NCBI GenBank assembly: GCA_031761405.1
Contig: JASEVX010000003.1
Location: 118,668,727 to 118,732,726 of the forward strand
Origin: Serripes groenlandicus
Taxonomy: Eukaryota > Mollusca > Bivalvia > Cardiida > Cardiidae
Direction: 5' to 3'
DNA length: 64,000 nt
Shown piece by piece: positions 35,601-46,375 of this stretch. Under the pieces are notes generated by a model. That model was not told the origin of the DNA, did not search any database, and saw only the letters and a program-made list of their open reading frames with translations. The translations under genes were made by a program, and so were the position numbers. The first letter of the stretch is position 1, and every line of letters begins with the position of its first letter.

Positions 35601-36583
35601 AAGTTCTTGCATTTGAAGGCAAACACAAGATCCAAGATAGATTCGAAAATGACATGTATACTGTTATAGAACAGCCAAACGAGCATATTCCTGTTTATAA
35701 GGTTAAAGCAGAAACATCGGGTGCAATAAGAACATTGCATAGGTACCATTTGTTTCCAATTGGAGATAGGATAGCAGACAGAACAGAACCACTTCCAAAG
35801 AAGAGGATATCTCTGGAGAAGAAGAAAGTTGTGGCCACACAAGAAATTGGGAAAAGAAACATGCTACAGGAGAAAATAGATGTGAGTGAGTCGAGTGAAG
35901 ACTCAGATGAAGAAATGATAGGAGGATCAGGAACTAGAATTGTAGACACTACAGTTATACATGGGGACGCTCATGCTCCTGAAAGATATGGAAGGAAAAC
36001 TTCGAATATAGAAGTTATAGCTAGGAGAGAGTCAACAAACGACTTAAGTAAGGAAGACAGAACAGGAACAGAGTTTACAAATGCCCGTGATGGTGAAGAA
36101 AGAAGCTTCAGAGACAGTTTGAATGCCTCAGAGAATACAGTAAGGACAAATGATATATCTAATGCTCTCGACAGCAATAAAAGAGATATCGAGAATGAAA
36201 ATTATACAGAAGATGATGGAACAGCAGCAGCTGGACACATAACAGACATACAGAAAAGAACAGATGAAAAGACAGTGAGCGAAAAGCAAGGTCTAGAAAG
36301 CAAAAATGGCACAGAAGGAGGAGAGTCTGGAGAAACAGTTACAGAAAGACAAGTGTTTAGAGAAGAGAATCCAGACGCAATATCTCCCCCAATACCTGCC
36401 CCAAGAAGATCTCAAAGAGAGAAACGAAGACCAGCATGGTTCGATTCATATCAGATGAATCAGGTAGTAGTAAAACCTCATGATTCAAAGTTAGAGGCAC
36501 TGAATGTTTTAATGTCATCAGGAATTTTGGAGCAGATAGATAGAACGGTTGTATACAGTATTTTAGATTCAATAATTAAGTAA
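32681..36583 (+). CDS. Gypsy pol polyprotein: RT, RNase H, integrase, C-terminal tail
   Basis: Open from 32681, with no ATG until 33089, as expected for a pol cut from its 5' part. Residues are numbered from the TTG at 32816. RT has FSTIDMKSGYHQ (166-177) and the catalytic YLDD (233-236). RNase H has TDASGTGLG (391-399), the Glu in KLEFLALKW, TDNNPL (458-463) and NNGDADALSR (497-506). Integrase has the zinc finger H645-H650-C680-C683 and catalytic D711, D770 and E806, with 35 residues between the last two. A GPY/F-like module (SIGDRVLVKV) follows near 920. An acidic, low-complexity tail of about 250 residues ends with PPIPAPRRSQREKRRP. No internal stop, so the polymerase and integrase look intact, but expression would need an outside promoter. 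Confidence 0.92.
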   Translation, partial: CNRVTFDFIDITPAIIDYEFGRTKAVDITVSNITTNSVVISPKEVLCELQPVKIEDVSNEAEGDTKHDSVLDQVNIDRNKKLNDDQLKDITQLLQKHIDIFSTGEEDIGFCDKIKHRIDLLDETPFNQSTRRIPPAMISEVRAHLENLLSTGIIRKSKSPWSSNVVLVRKKNGKLRMCLDYRMLNKRSVKDAYALPKIEEIFDVLQGSKVFSTIDMKSGYHQVVVEECHTERTAFSVSNLGFYEYVKMPFGLSNAPATYQRLMEECLDDYNMSICVIYLDDLIVFADSFEEHLHRLDLVLTRLKDCSLKLSLEKCVFIQEKLQFLGHIVSENGVETDPAKIENIKNWPTPSKFDELRSFLAFCGYYRRFIKDFSKITRPLADLLPPTCSKKMKKTPIKQWIWTENQQTIFENLKEILTRPPILAYPDFSKPFELHTDASGTGLGAVLNQSDGKLKRVVAYASRALTKSEKNYSAYKLEFLALKWAVTEKFSDYLAINHFSVLTDNNPLTYVLTSAKLDATGQRWASALGEYNFDIHYRSGLNNGDADALSRYPHERRKEEQQESVRMKNEVVKAICSNTDTEPLIETICTNINIIEATEDHGYPMAQVEFRDLRSKQRQDKVIDRWRIAVMDKHVPTKNLTKEDFIVRKQFKHLILKRGVLFRKIQEEEETIEQLVLPECYREDVLKGLHDDVGHPGRDRTIRLLRERFFWPGMTRDAENWTERCNRCMRRKCGSDIRAPLVSINTSYPLELVCMDYLTLEPSKGGIGNILVVTDHFTKFAMAIPTKNQTAKTTAETFYNNFIIHYGIPTRIHSDQGAKFESNIIKELCQLTNMEKTRTSIYHPQGNAGPERFNRTLLGMLGTLENDQKADWKRYINSLVYAYNCTPQSSTKYSPFEIMFGRKPKLPVDSMFEQVTENQNRTTKDYINDLQNRIEVTKEIVLKHLKKSKERQKSHYDLKAKAVTISIGDRVLVKVLAFEGKHKIQDRFENDMYTVIEQPNEHIPVYKVKAETSGAIRTLHRYHLFPIGDRIADRTEPLPKKRISLEKKKVVATQEIGKRNMLQEKIDVSESSEDSDEEMIGGSGTRIVDTTVIHGDAHAPERYGRKTSNIEVIARRESTNDLSKEDRTGTEFTNARDGEERSFRDSLNASENTVRTNDISNALDSNKRDIENENYTEDDGTAAAGHITDIQKRTDEKTVSEKQGLESKNGTEGGESGETVTERQVFREENPDAISPPIPAPRRSQREKRRPAWFDSYQMNQVVVKPHDSKLEALNVLMSSGILEQIDRTVVYSILDSIIK

Positions 36584-36926
36584 TTATGGTTTCCTTTCAG
36601 AAAAGAGATTTAGTTTTTATAAATAATTTAGTTTTACAGAAGGTCAATGCGTGGACGCAATTTATCATGGAAGAGAGGAGTGTTTTGTTAATTTAGATTA
36701 ACTGAGTTTTGAAATTAATATATTTTTCTTCATGTTGAACTGGAATATATCAACTGACATACATTTTTTTATATTTCTGTGACAGGTAATGCTGCTGAAG
36801 TTCAAAGTAACAAGTTTGTTTTGCTGAGAATGTCTATTTTGTATATGCATATATTGTATACTTATTTTATTTATTACATGACATGTTAGACGATTTTGAC
36901 ATGACAATGACGAGACGTCATTTTAT

Positions 36927-36938
36927 AGGCTGGGGAAG
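36927..36938 (+). other. polypurine tract of the Gypsy element
   Basis: AGGCTGGGGAAG directly before the 3' LTR. It is the expected primer for plus-strand DNA synthesis. Confidence 0.6.
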
Positions 36939-36940
36939 TA

Positions 36941-37593
36941 TGTAATAGGGTCACTTTTGATGTGACATGTCAAGTTTATATAACTTGTTGAGTTGAGTTC
37001 ACCTGTCTAAATTCATGCTAATTGCTCCCGCCAATTTTGGTCACATGACAATTTGATTTAGTCAGTCAGTCATTTTCCCTTGTATGGTTAACACTATATT
37101 AGATTGGTAATTTGGAAATGTTGGATTTGGATTGAATTTATAGAACAGCGACATTGAATGAGACAGATGTGTGTATGATCATCTAATTCCCTAAATTGGT
37201 AAGTGTAAATTAAGTGTAGCTTTGTATTGTATTTGTATTGTATGCTACATTGTATTGTATACATTGTATTGTTCAGATTATGTTGTTTGATAGTCTGTTA
37301 CACGTTACATGTAATTCTTTGTTTGTAAATAAAAGATCATCATGTCAGCAAATGACATAATGACCCTTTATACCAGTAATATGCAGCCATTAGTCCGTAA
37401 TCCGTGTTTCTAATTGTCAACTGCACCTTTTCTTGTATTGTTTTACTTATTATTGTTATATGTATATTTTTAGGATGATGTTTCTGTACATACATAATAA
37501 AATGTATAATGATGATTCCGTTCGTTATTGAGATTTAACTGACCCTCGAACAAAGAACAACAAAGGCTACCTGGCCAGAAGGAGCCCTGTTAT
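36941..37593 (+). repeat. 3' LTR of the Gypsy element
   Basis: About 653 bp, beginning TGTAATAGGG and ending CCCTGTTAT, a partly inverted terminal pair. Contains TTTATATAACTT (possible TATA region near 36975) and AATAAAAGATC (possible poly(A) signal near 37328). Followed by ATTAG, the second copy of the target-site duplication. Confidence 0.65.
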
Positions 37594-37598
37594 ATTAG

Positions 37599-37760
37599 GT
37601 CCCAGTATTTTTAAAATTCCTAGTATTAAACCCACTTTAATAATGAAATGAAACAATATCAATTTGTTTTGCTTATGAAAGGTGGTCGATGAATAAATCA
37701 GTTATTTGGTCTGTTACTGACCCATTACGGAACAATTTTGTGTTCAATTTCATAAACACA
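37599..37760. repeat. right arm of the inverted-repeat element that hosts the Gypsy insertion
   Basis: 37647-37735 reads GAAACAATATCAATTTG, CATGAAAGGTGGTCGAT-like text and CAGTTATTTGGTCTGTTACT. This is the reverse complement of 32496-32575 with a few changes. Removing the Gypsy element would bring the two arms to within a few hundred bases. Confidence 0.7.
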
Positions 37761-37895
37761 ATTTACAGTTGTAATATTGTTAGTGGTTTCCGTGATTTTG
37801 AGATAGAAAAAGGTGAATCTATGAATGGCGGCCATTTTGTCGACTATTGACTTTGCAGTTATTGTCTGATGTCATTTATTATAACAGCAGTCAAT

Positions 37896-38395
37896 CATAT
37901 TCTGCATCAAGTTTTATTTTAAAACAGAATGGATTTAGAACGTCCCATACAATCATGGAATAACAGTTCTGATGGCGATTACTGGAGAGGAAATTAATAT
38001 AAGCAGTTAGTGATATACCCCTTGGTCATTGGTACCTGTCTATACAATGAAAATATCATGCATCTTTGACTGTGGGGTAATATTCTTTCCTGCATACACA
38101 TCAAAACAGTAAATGGATTGAGATCAACCTGTACAATCATGGAATCACAGCTGTTATGGCGATAATGGGAGAAAAAGTTCATGTAGGCAGTTAGTGATAT
38201 ACCCGTTGGTCATTGGTGCCTGTCAAAACAATGAAAATTGCATGCATCTTTGACTGTGGGATATAACTTCCTGCATCAACATCAAACAAGGGAATATATT
38301 GAGAGAAACCCATTTACTGATGGAATTACAGCTGTTATGACGAGGACAGGAGAGGAACTTCAGCTGATTACCTTTATTACTTACAAGGTAATCTT
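37896..38395. repeat. tandem repeat, unit about 185 bp, 2.7 copies
   Basis: CAGTTAGTGATATACCC starts at 38003 and again at 38188, 185 bp apart. Each is followed by TTGGTCATTGGT, GCATGCATCTTTGACTGTGG-like text and a TGGAATNACAGCTGTTATG block. A partial earlier unit begins near 37896. Confidence 0.75.
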
Positions 38396-38499
38396 TATTA
38401 ATGGATAAGTTTATCAAAATCATATCAAGCTTGTTTTATCTAATTAAATGTAGTATATAAAGGAAGTCCTGTTTTTTTATTGCACATTTTTTTTTTTTT

Positions 38500-39400
38500 A
38501 TGATCAGGTTTTGTCTGATGTCCTTTGGTCACACGCCATCAACAATTGCCTTGTGAACAATCTACAGGCACATTTTACAACATCCAATATGAATGAAAGT
38601 TTATCAGAAAATCATCTCCATCAAATCTTGGCCAAGTTATAGACTGGGTCCTGTGAGGTGAAAAACTAGGTTTCAATGTCAATTTGAAGGAACATATTGA
38701 AACACTCTGGATGCCTTATTTTAAAGTTAAGCATGTTGAAATGTTTTCAGAATAACTGTTTTGATAATATCTAGGCTAAGTTTAAATATATTCGGTCATA
38801 AACTAGGTCATGTTGGGTCATAAACTAAGTCACTCCACCAAATTGAAAGAAAATCTTGTTAGTCTAGAAACCACACTTTGCCTTGAGAAGCTTGAGGCTT
38901 TGTCAGAATGATTGTCTTGACAATATCTAGACCTAGTAAGAATAAGGGTCATGGTGGGTCAAAAACTAGGTCACTAGACCAAAATGAAGTAACATTTTGT
39001 TAACACTCAGATATTTTGAATGCTGCATTTTTTATTTTAACATGTTGAAATTTCGTGAAATCTAGACTAAAATATAGGTCATGTTGGATACATACAACAA
39101 TGAGGTCCAAAGAAAAACATTTGAGAAAAATCTTGTAAACAGCTTGACCTCAAGGTTTGATTCAGCATCTTGAAACTTTGTCAGAATGTTCGCCTGATGA
39201 TTATTGATATCTAGACCAAGTTCAAATATTGGTCAAGTCGGGTCAAACATAAGGTCACTAGACAAAATTAAAGGAAACTCTTGTTAATACTCTGACAGCT
39301 GTTCTTTTAATGTTAGCATGTTGAAACTTTGGCAGATTAGATGTTTTGAACTATGTCACTAAGCCTAATTGAAGGAAAAACTTGTTTTCACTATTTACTT
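38500..39400. repeat. degenerate repeat block (GGTCAAAAACTAGGTCACTAG type)
   Basis: The phrase CATG(T/G)TGGGTCA(T/A)AAACTA, followed by GGTCACTAGACCAAA-like text and TTGTTAACACTC, recurs near 38808 and 38950, with weaker copies near 39069 and 39233, at irregular spacings of 120-165 bp. No coding potential. I recall similar sequence as common in bivalve genomes (not verified). Confidence 0.5.
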
Positions 39401-42400
39401 TTTTTACCTTTCTGTATTGATTATGTTCATGTGATGAATTGAATGTTAAATTTGTTGAAGATTTGACTTTGCACCAAGAGATAAAGTAGGAATAGTGTAC
39501 AACAGCTGTCTCAGTTCCGACAGCTTGAAACAGATTCCTTTATCATGGTAGTCACATACCTACAGGTTAGACCCATTATAGACGCTGTGCTCGTGATGAG
39601 GCTTTGCCTTTTTCATATTATAACTCACATTATATATATTAAAGATGGTTGTGTTGTGAAAGCCGAAATTGTTCTACTTTATTAGTTGAGGCTAATTTTA
39701 ATGTCAGGAATTATAATATTGATTAATCAGAGTAAACGTTGCGTCCTGACGAATCAACGTTAAATGTTGTCTACCTTGTAATAAAATACATTCATAAAAC
39801 ATTTTACCCACCGACTTTTTAAAAAAATAATAGGTATTTGAAATATATATCCATACTTTTCAACTTCTTTCAATTTCAAAGCTACGAGAATAAAATTGGA
39901 CCAATTTACTTTGAGAGTAAAAACAAGTTTAGATGAATATTTGATCCCTTTTTATATGGACCATGATTATACATAACTCATATTGTAAGTACATACAGAT
40001 GTTGGTAACTTTGTTTTAAATCTTAAAACATTTTCAATGTCTCAATAGCATAGACAAGTAATCATCAGTTTAAATATAACGCGTTTAAACTATAATGGAC
40101 GGTAAACACAAAAATTGCAAACAGAGACCTTATAAGGGCTAAAGATTGCTTAGAGCAATCGAAACAAATTGCTTTGAATAGGTAGATTATGATGGTAAAA
40201 TGGACTCATTGAGAGTAAATTGACTTACATGAATGGTTTTGAAAAGCTTTGAAATTATTTAGTCTACTTAATGTATAGTTTGAGCAAAAGAGAAAATACC
40301 ACATAATTTCCTAATTGAAACGGGAAATGAATTCAAATAGCGTTATTACAAGTGGGTTTGCAAAATTTAAAAAAAGTAATAATCTGATTAAAAATATATA
40401 TATATATTTAGCTCTGTTTGCACTTGATTTCGCTTAACCATTTCGAGAGCAAAAACACAATTGTACCTATATGTATATCATGTTTAAACTTTTTACAGGA
40501 TTGAGGACATCTAACACTTTTCATTTATATGAAACAAATTGATTTCATAGTTTGTGTTTTACCTACGACGTTATGCTTTTTAGGCACTTATTAAACGTTT
40601 CATAACAAATTACATCCGTTTATCAAACATAAAAAATATATACTTAAAAAACGGCAGTAATAACTTTCCCGTATTGGTACTCAGGAGAGTTGTAAAAGTA
40701 TTACTACTGACTCGCCGGTGAAAGGATAAATGGTCATGTAAGACATGAAACATACCCAAGAAAGGCCGTGACATAACTGAAGAGTCGATAAGAGTGGCAT
40801 TGAACTCCATACCAAATTACAATACAAATATGTCTTTGCAACTCAAAGCATATATATATACTTTCGTTTTGTACACATAGATTAGATTTGTTGTGCTAAA
40901 CAATATGGCTTACATAAAACAGATAGGTAATATTAGCCCGAATATTGTGTTGTAAGGACTCATCCATTTTAGCGTTTAAGTTTGCATTGTAAATCGTCGA
41001 AAACATAACATGCTATTTGAACGTGCACGATTTGTTCGACATGTCCCTTGTTTAATTCGATTCGATCAATTGATCTGACTTGTCTGACTGACCATATTGT
41101 CAAGTGACCGAAAACGCTTTAACTTTTGTAAAAAGTATAACAATGTTTATATTGTACCATTATTAGTATGCAAAAAAATGCCATAACAATTACGCGAACG
41201 TGCGATTGACATGATGACACGTCGACAGAAGACATGGCAATGCATGTTTAGAGTTCTGTTACAACGCGTGTTCAAGACCACTATATCACGAATACGAATT
41301 TGTGCAATCGATTCCAAACTGCCACTGCTACTGCTGCTGACACGGCTGGGCTTCGTTATGGACGAATAAGTGGGCAAACTTACCGTAATCATCTGCGGGA
41401 GAACTGTTACCATGGGCGACGTGCTTGCGCTGGATTCGTTTTAATGCAAAGTCGTCGTGTTAATCGTCTTAATTGAGAACATGTACACACACTCATTGTT
41501 TACGACATGGGTAAAATACCATTTTGATCTAGATTTGGGTTTAATCGTTGTCATTGCAGGGGGTGTGCGACTACCGTAAGAGAAATGAACGCTATGCTGA
41601 TCTTTGTATTTCTGAACGAGCACTTTTCGGGATTGGAGGTTTTGTCATGGTTTTGGTAGCAATTGCTTATGGTTATCATTCACCTAGCAGTTACAAACTT
41701 GTTTTGCAATCGGGCAAGTCATTTTGAACAAGAGGATTTAAAAAATATCGCTTGTACATACAATTAAAATAGGTATGCACCTTAGTAGAAGATTAATGGT
41801 AGACGTTTATTTAGAGATCATTTGTGCCATTTTTATTTTAAATTAGGCTAGTATTTTGTACAATAATATATTTGTTAACCATACATATATGCATAAAGAA
41901 AATGGCGGAAATGCTTATTAATAGATAAGAATAATTCAAATATATTGCTGCTGGGTCACCCACCCAAAGGCCCTTTTCTCCAAATTAATTTTCAAAAAAT
42001 GTTATACTTTTTGTCCAAAATAAATTTAAAGATTTACCGTCGGTCATGATTGTCAACGGTTTGGAATAGTTTGGACGTTATTGGGAGAGACTCAAATATA
42101 TTCGAATCAGGACAGTACTTTTGGACAGGAATAATAGTTTGTTTGTTCTATTGCCTCACAGACTCTTTCTTGTGATTCAAAGACTCGAACAAGTAAGAAA
42201 GATGCACACGTAAGGAAAAATCCTCTGATGAAATTTATAGATTTGTCAATTGTTTAAGGATATTCAGTTGTTTGAAAGATGCAAACGGAAAGACAAACGA
42301 CGACGACGACGAACTCTGGCGATAAGTGATCAAAATAGCCCATCACACAGTTTGCAAGGAAATATACAAAGTATACAATCGCATAAAATTTCGCCGAACA

Positions 42401-42457
42401 CAAATCAAATAAACACACGGAAAAACCATTGCAATTATTTTTTAATAAACACCGTAC
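39401..42457. other. intron, no exon recognised
   Basis: AT-rich. Short frames such as 41147-41413 (-) lack domains. Nothing matches the Ig or tail exons in phase and splice borders. Confidence 0.4.
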
Positions 42458-42577
42458 CACGTTTTCTTCGTCGGATCCAGTACAACACACCTATTACAAC
42501 ACCAATTGCAAATATACTTCCGGATATTACCGCACCTGCTATTATAGGGGTATTACTTGATGTTGTTTCAATCTCAA
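42458..42577 (-). CDS. receptor exon: transmembrane segment
   Basis: Acceptor TATAAAATTACAG. Two bases complete Val, then EIETTSSNTP, and a hydrophobic stretch of about 25 residues (IIAGAVISGSIFAIG, VVIGVLYWI). The basic stop-transfer RRRKR follows. The proposed donor is CGTG|GTACGG, giving 120 bp and phase 1 at both ends. It fits the FN3 exon upstream (CAAG|GTATAA) exactly. If the weak donor were not used, translation would stop at 42435-42437 after GTVFIKK, producing a receptor with almost no tail; that is a possible alternative end. Confidence 0.8.
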
Positions 42578-42729
42578 CTGTAATTTTATAATTATAGTGA
42601 TTCATACATTTGAATATTGTGAAATGTTTCCCTTTGTTAAAAGAAGTAGATCAAATGCATTGTTTCATTGGTAATTTCTTCTAGTTGTAACATAGTACAT
42701 TTTGTATACTGCATCGTATCTATAGTAAA

Positions 42730-42930
42730 TACTAAAACGATTATATATACTACTAATATTACTACTACTAAACCTACTTCTACCACTACTACTTATACTT
42801 TGTTAATGCTACTACTACTACTACAAGTCCTACCAATACTTAGACTACTACTCCAATTACTACAATAATTACTACACCAAAACCATCAATAGCTACTACT
42901 ACTACTGCTAATATTACTACTTCTACATTT
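42730..42930. repeat. ACT-type trinucleotide-rich tract
   Basis: Interrupted TAC/ACT repeats. Matching tracts lie on the far side of LINE-B (46563-46625 and 46990-47050), so LINE-B seems to have inserted into one longer microsatellite-like region. Confidence 0.8.
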
Positions 42931-43057
42931 TCTACTAATAATAAAACTATTAGTATAACTTTTCTGTATAAAAGATCATTACAGCCATCAATCAGTCAAA
43001 TAGAGTGCTTGGACAGTGAGAGAATCATAGGTATAGAAATCAAACGCATCTATATAA

Positions 43058-43843
43058 TTGGAGTGTATATGCCATCTGACACACTTGTGCTCTGAGAAAG
43101 GAAAAATCACAGTGCTTGGTGACTTTAATGCACGCCTTCAGGGAGAATCAAACTCCATTGATAAGTATTTAGGAGAAAAATCCGTATTGCTACAACAGTT
43201 TATATTACGTAATGGCCTCATTTCTGCTCAGAATAATAAAAACTATTACACATATGTAAGAAATAGATTGAAAATTGATCATATTTTCATAGAAAAAGTC
43301 GTTGATGAAAGAAAACACATGCTCTAATGTTTTGCCTGAATCTGAAATATTTACATCAGACCACCATCATATCGGTAAACGTGAAACAGCAAGATCAGGA
43401 GAATCATGAACATCGAATCCGTATCGCATTGGACAAATGTAATGAATATGACTTTGAAAAGTTTCAAAATACATTGTCGAATTATCTATACACACATTCC
43501 ATCTCACCAAGTAATGACTCTAATCAGACATCTGATCTCATTATATGGTCTATTCTAAGATCAGCCGATGAATGCTTACCTAAGGTTAAGTTAAATAAAC
43601 ATACGAAACCGTATTGGTCAAACGACCTTAAGTTAGCCCATGCCGAATCAAGACGCCTCAGGCGAGTCTGGATTAATCAAGGTCGGCCCAGAGGATTCGA
43701 AAGCAAATCTTATCGAAAGTACAAAGCTGCCAAGAGTTACTTTCGGAGGAAAGAGCGAGGTGCCTCTAACAACTTCTTCAACAAAGCATTCGAAGAACTT
43801 GATAAAGTACCTCAATTAGATATAAACCTCTTTTGGAAATTAG
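43058..43843 (+). pseudogene. LINE-B endonuclease end and linker (two frames)
   Basis: The frame at 43058-43327 holds the GDFNA and KIDHIF endonuclease motifs. The next frame, from 43327, holds the DKCNEYDFEKFQ region, KPYWSNDLKL and FRRKERG, and ends at the SINE. The break between the two is a simple frameshift near 43325. Confidence 0.75.
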
Positions 43844-44143
43844 CCGAGCCCCGGTAGCTCAGTCGGTAGCGACGCGGGCTGTCAATCCAGGGGTTGTGAG
43901 TTCGAATCCCGGCTCGGCAAACTTTCTTTCCGAGGATTGACAAAAGTCAATGCAACATGCGTCATTCCTCTTCCACCAATGGGCTAAGTCTATGTGGAAA
44001 AGCAGCCAGTTGCTTGGGAAGATTGTTGAGTGGAGTACTGGTGTGAGATAACCAGGAAATGCATGAGTAGGTGAACTGGCCGCCGTAATATAACTGAGAA
44101 ATTGTTAAAAACGGTGTTAAACCCCAATCAATCAATCAATCAA
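43844..44143 (+). mobile_element. tRNA-derived SINE inserted in LINE-B
   Basis: The head has box A GGTAGCTCAGTCGGTAG and box B GAGTTCGAATCCC. The body is shared with the 4.2 kb SINE (TGTGGAAAAGCAGCCAGTTG, GTAGGTGAACTGGCCGCCGT) and the tail is CCCCAATCAATCAATC. The target-site duplication TCTTTTGGAAATTAG (43829-43843) versus TCTTTTGGAAACTAG (44144-44158) differs by one base. Without the SINE and one duplication, the LINE reading DINLFWKL continues directly as VSKRKGK. The SINE is therefore younger than LINE-B. Confidence 0.95.
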
Positions 44144-46375
44144 TCTTTTGGAAACTAGTCAGTAAGCGGAAGGGAAAAGGTTTGCGTGAATGTTTTATGA
44201 AATAGCGTATAAAGATACAACTTATACGGAAGAAAATATACCAACCAGTTTCTCTGAATATTTTAAAGACCCATTCCGATTCCCTCACACTTCTAAAGGT
44301 CGGCATAACTTTACTGACGATTAGGAAGCATTGATCGAACATAGTAAGCTTGATAGATCAGTCGAAAATAGCGGATTATCATTATAAGGTAATGGTTGCC
44401 CCATTTAATTGGGAAAATGTAGAGACCCTCGCAAAGGACTTAATACGTTGGAAATGTCCATCACATGATTACATACTTAAGGAGCATATTATTCGAGGCG
44501 GTAAAACACTTTATAAAAGTTTATCGGACTTATTTAATTGTGTTTTAGACCAAGACGTTATTCCAGAAGACTGAAGAGAAAGCCTCATAGTTCCTATCTA
44601 CAAATGAAAGGGAAAGGATAAAAACAACCCTTCTAGTTATAGACCTATATCGTTGCATCCGTGCTTTTGTAAACTATTCGAAAAGCTACTCTTAGGCAGA
44701 ATACAGACATTCTTACGGTCTAGAAACACTCCGTTCCCAAACGTACAACAGCAAGGTTTCCAAAAAGATATAAATTACATGACAGCAGCCTTCAATCTAC
44801 AAGAAACTATATATGACGTTTCCGAAAAGAAAAGTCGGATGTACGTCGCCTTTCTCGATGTTAAGGCCGCGTTCGATTCTGTGTGGCATACAGTCCTTTT
44901 CTTAAAGCTAACGCAATTAGGACTAAACGTTAAAATGATAAGGATCATAATCAATTCATATGAGAAATTAACGTGCCTTATCCGTGTAAACGGCGCGACG
45001 TCGTGTACTGTAAATATACAGAAAGGCGTACTGCAGGGAGGGGTAGCTTCTACATTTTACTATCTCGTATATATGAATGAACTTTTACAACAACTAGAGG
45101 ACTCGGAATATAGTTTAAATCTCGGGCATGCCCTCAGATGCGGCAATCCTTCATTCGCCGATGATATTTCCCTTATTACCCTGACTCAGAATATGCTGCA
45201 ACTCCTATTAGATACTGTTTATCGATATACCAACAGGTGGAAATTCGAAGTCAATGCGAGCAAATCTAACATAGTCGTATTTAACAAACCTAAACATGAC
45301 TCGCAAATTTCTCTTATTATTGGTGATACGTATATCTTCGAAACTGATAATGCGGTAACCTTGGAATAAGACAAGACGCATCACTTAAATTAACAAATCG
45401 AATTAAAAAAAGGTGTCAAAAGGCGAACAATGCATTTTTTGCACTTGCCGATATAAACCAAATTACATCAATTAAACTATATAATAGCATAATTGTACCA
45501 ACAGCATTATACAGATGTGAGCTTTGGAATGAGATGTCACAGGCTGACACAAATACAGTAGACAAGGTACAACCCTTTATTGTAAAGTCAATACAGGGTT
45601 TCAAAACCAGAACGAGATCAGATATGTGTGAATCCATGGTCGGCACACATCGTGTATCTTCAAGAATTAATATCAGAAAGTTGATGTTTCTGCACAAACT
45701 TCTCAGTCTTAAAAACGGATCTATGAGTAAACATTTATTCCTCAACAGATGCTTGTCATATATGCAAAACCCATCAAAAGTAAAAAAGGTTTCATCCCGG
45801 ATATAACAAACATACTAAGTAAGAACGGTCTTCTGCATATACTACATGCATACATTTATAATACAGCTACCTTGCCGTCTAAATATAGTTGCAAATTGGC
45901 TGTTCAAAATGCCATTAATGCATTTGAAACACATAATTGGAGGTCGAGGAGGAGTGCCGACCCGGATTTCACAATATTTCAATAGCTACAAACTTCAATA
46001 AGCACATGCTTACTTTATGATATGTATACCGAGTTAAGCCCAAAAGTTGTCAGAAGATTAGCCAAAGCATGGACAGCTATCCCGGGCGATACAAATCAGT
46101 ATTGTAATTTGTGTTTGGAGTCCACGCCTGATGGCATTAAACATGCTCTCTGCGAATGTCCAGGATTGTTGCTTCCGAGATCACTGCTCTTACAGGATAT
46201 CAGACTATACATTCGCACCGAACTCGCAGACGAATTAGGCTCCGACCCCCTGGATATATTCATGTTGAAAGTCCTGGGATCGGAACCTGATACGAACATT
46301 GATGCAGACAACAAAGCTCTACTTTGTAAACGATGTTTAACTTATGCATACAGCTGTCTGAAAAACCTTATATAA
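44144..46375 (+). pseudogene. LINE-B reverse transcriptase and C-terminal region, several frames
   Basis: 44350-44574: fingers region. 44653-45369: RT palm with KLFEKLLLGRIQ, QQQGFQ, YVAFLDVKAAFDSVW, GVLQGGVASTFYYLVYMNEL and FADDISL. 45416-46375: C-terminal region in at least three frames with LYNSIIVPTALYRCELW and a Cys-Cys-His-Cys motif. No single frame covers the protein. Confidence 0.85.

Larger units (their letters stand above)
32681..37593 (+). mobile_element. Ty3/Gypsy retrotransposon, 5'-deleted, long open pol
   Basis: The 3' LTR (36941-37593) begins TGTAATAGGGTCAC. The same word begins the element at 32681 but diverges after about 20 bp straight into pol, so almost all of the 5' LTR, the primer-binding site, gag and protease are missing. 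ATTAG flanks both ends (32676-32680 and 37594-37598), consistent with a 5-bp target-site duplication. The element therefore probably inserted complete or was deleted during insertion, not truncated at its outer edge. It is nested in an inverted-repeat element and lies antisense in a receptor-gene intron. Confidence 0.85.

Noticed and set aside
33798..36572. Minus-strand frames opposite the Gypsy pol
   Set aside because: Shadow frames of the pol coding sequence without motifs of their own.
37896..38395. CRISPR-like array
   Set aside because: The 185-bp units are tandem without spacers, and the genome is eukaryotic.
42254..42420. Cytoplasmic exon directly downstream of the TM segment
   Set aside because: The minus frames are Val- and Cys-rich from a CGACGACGACGA run and lack splice signals. 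The distant exons with matching phase and tyrosine motifs are preferred.
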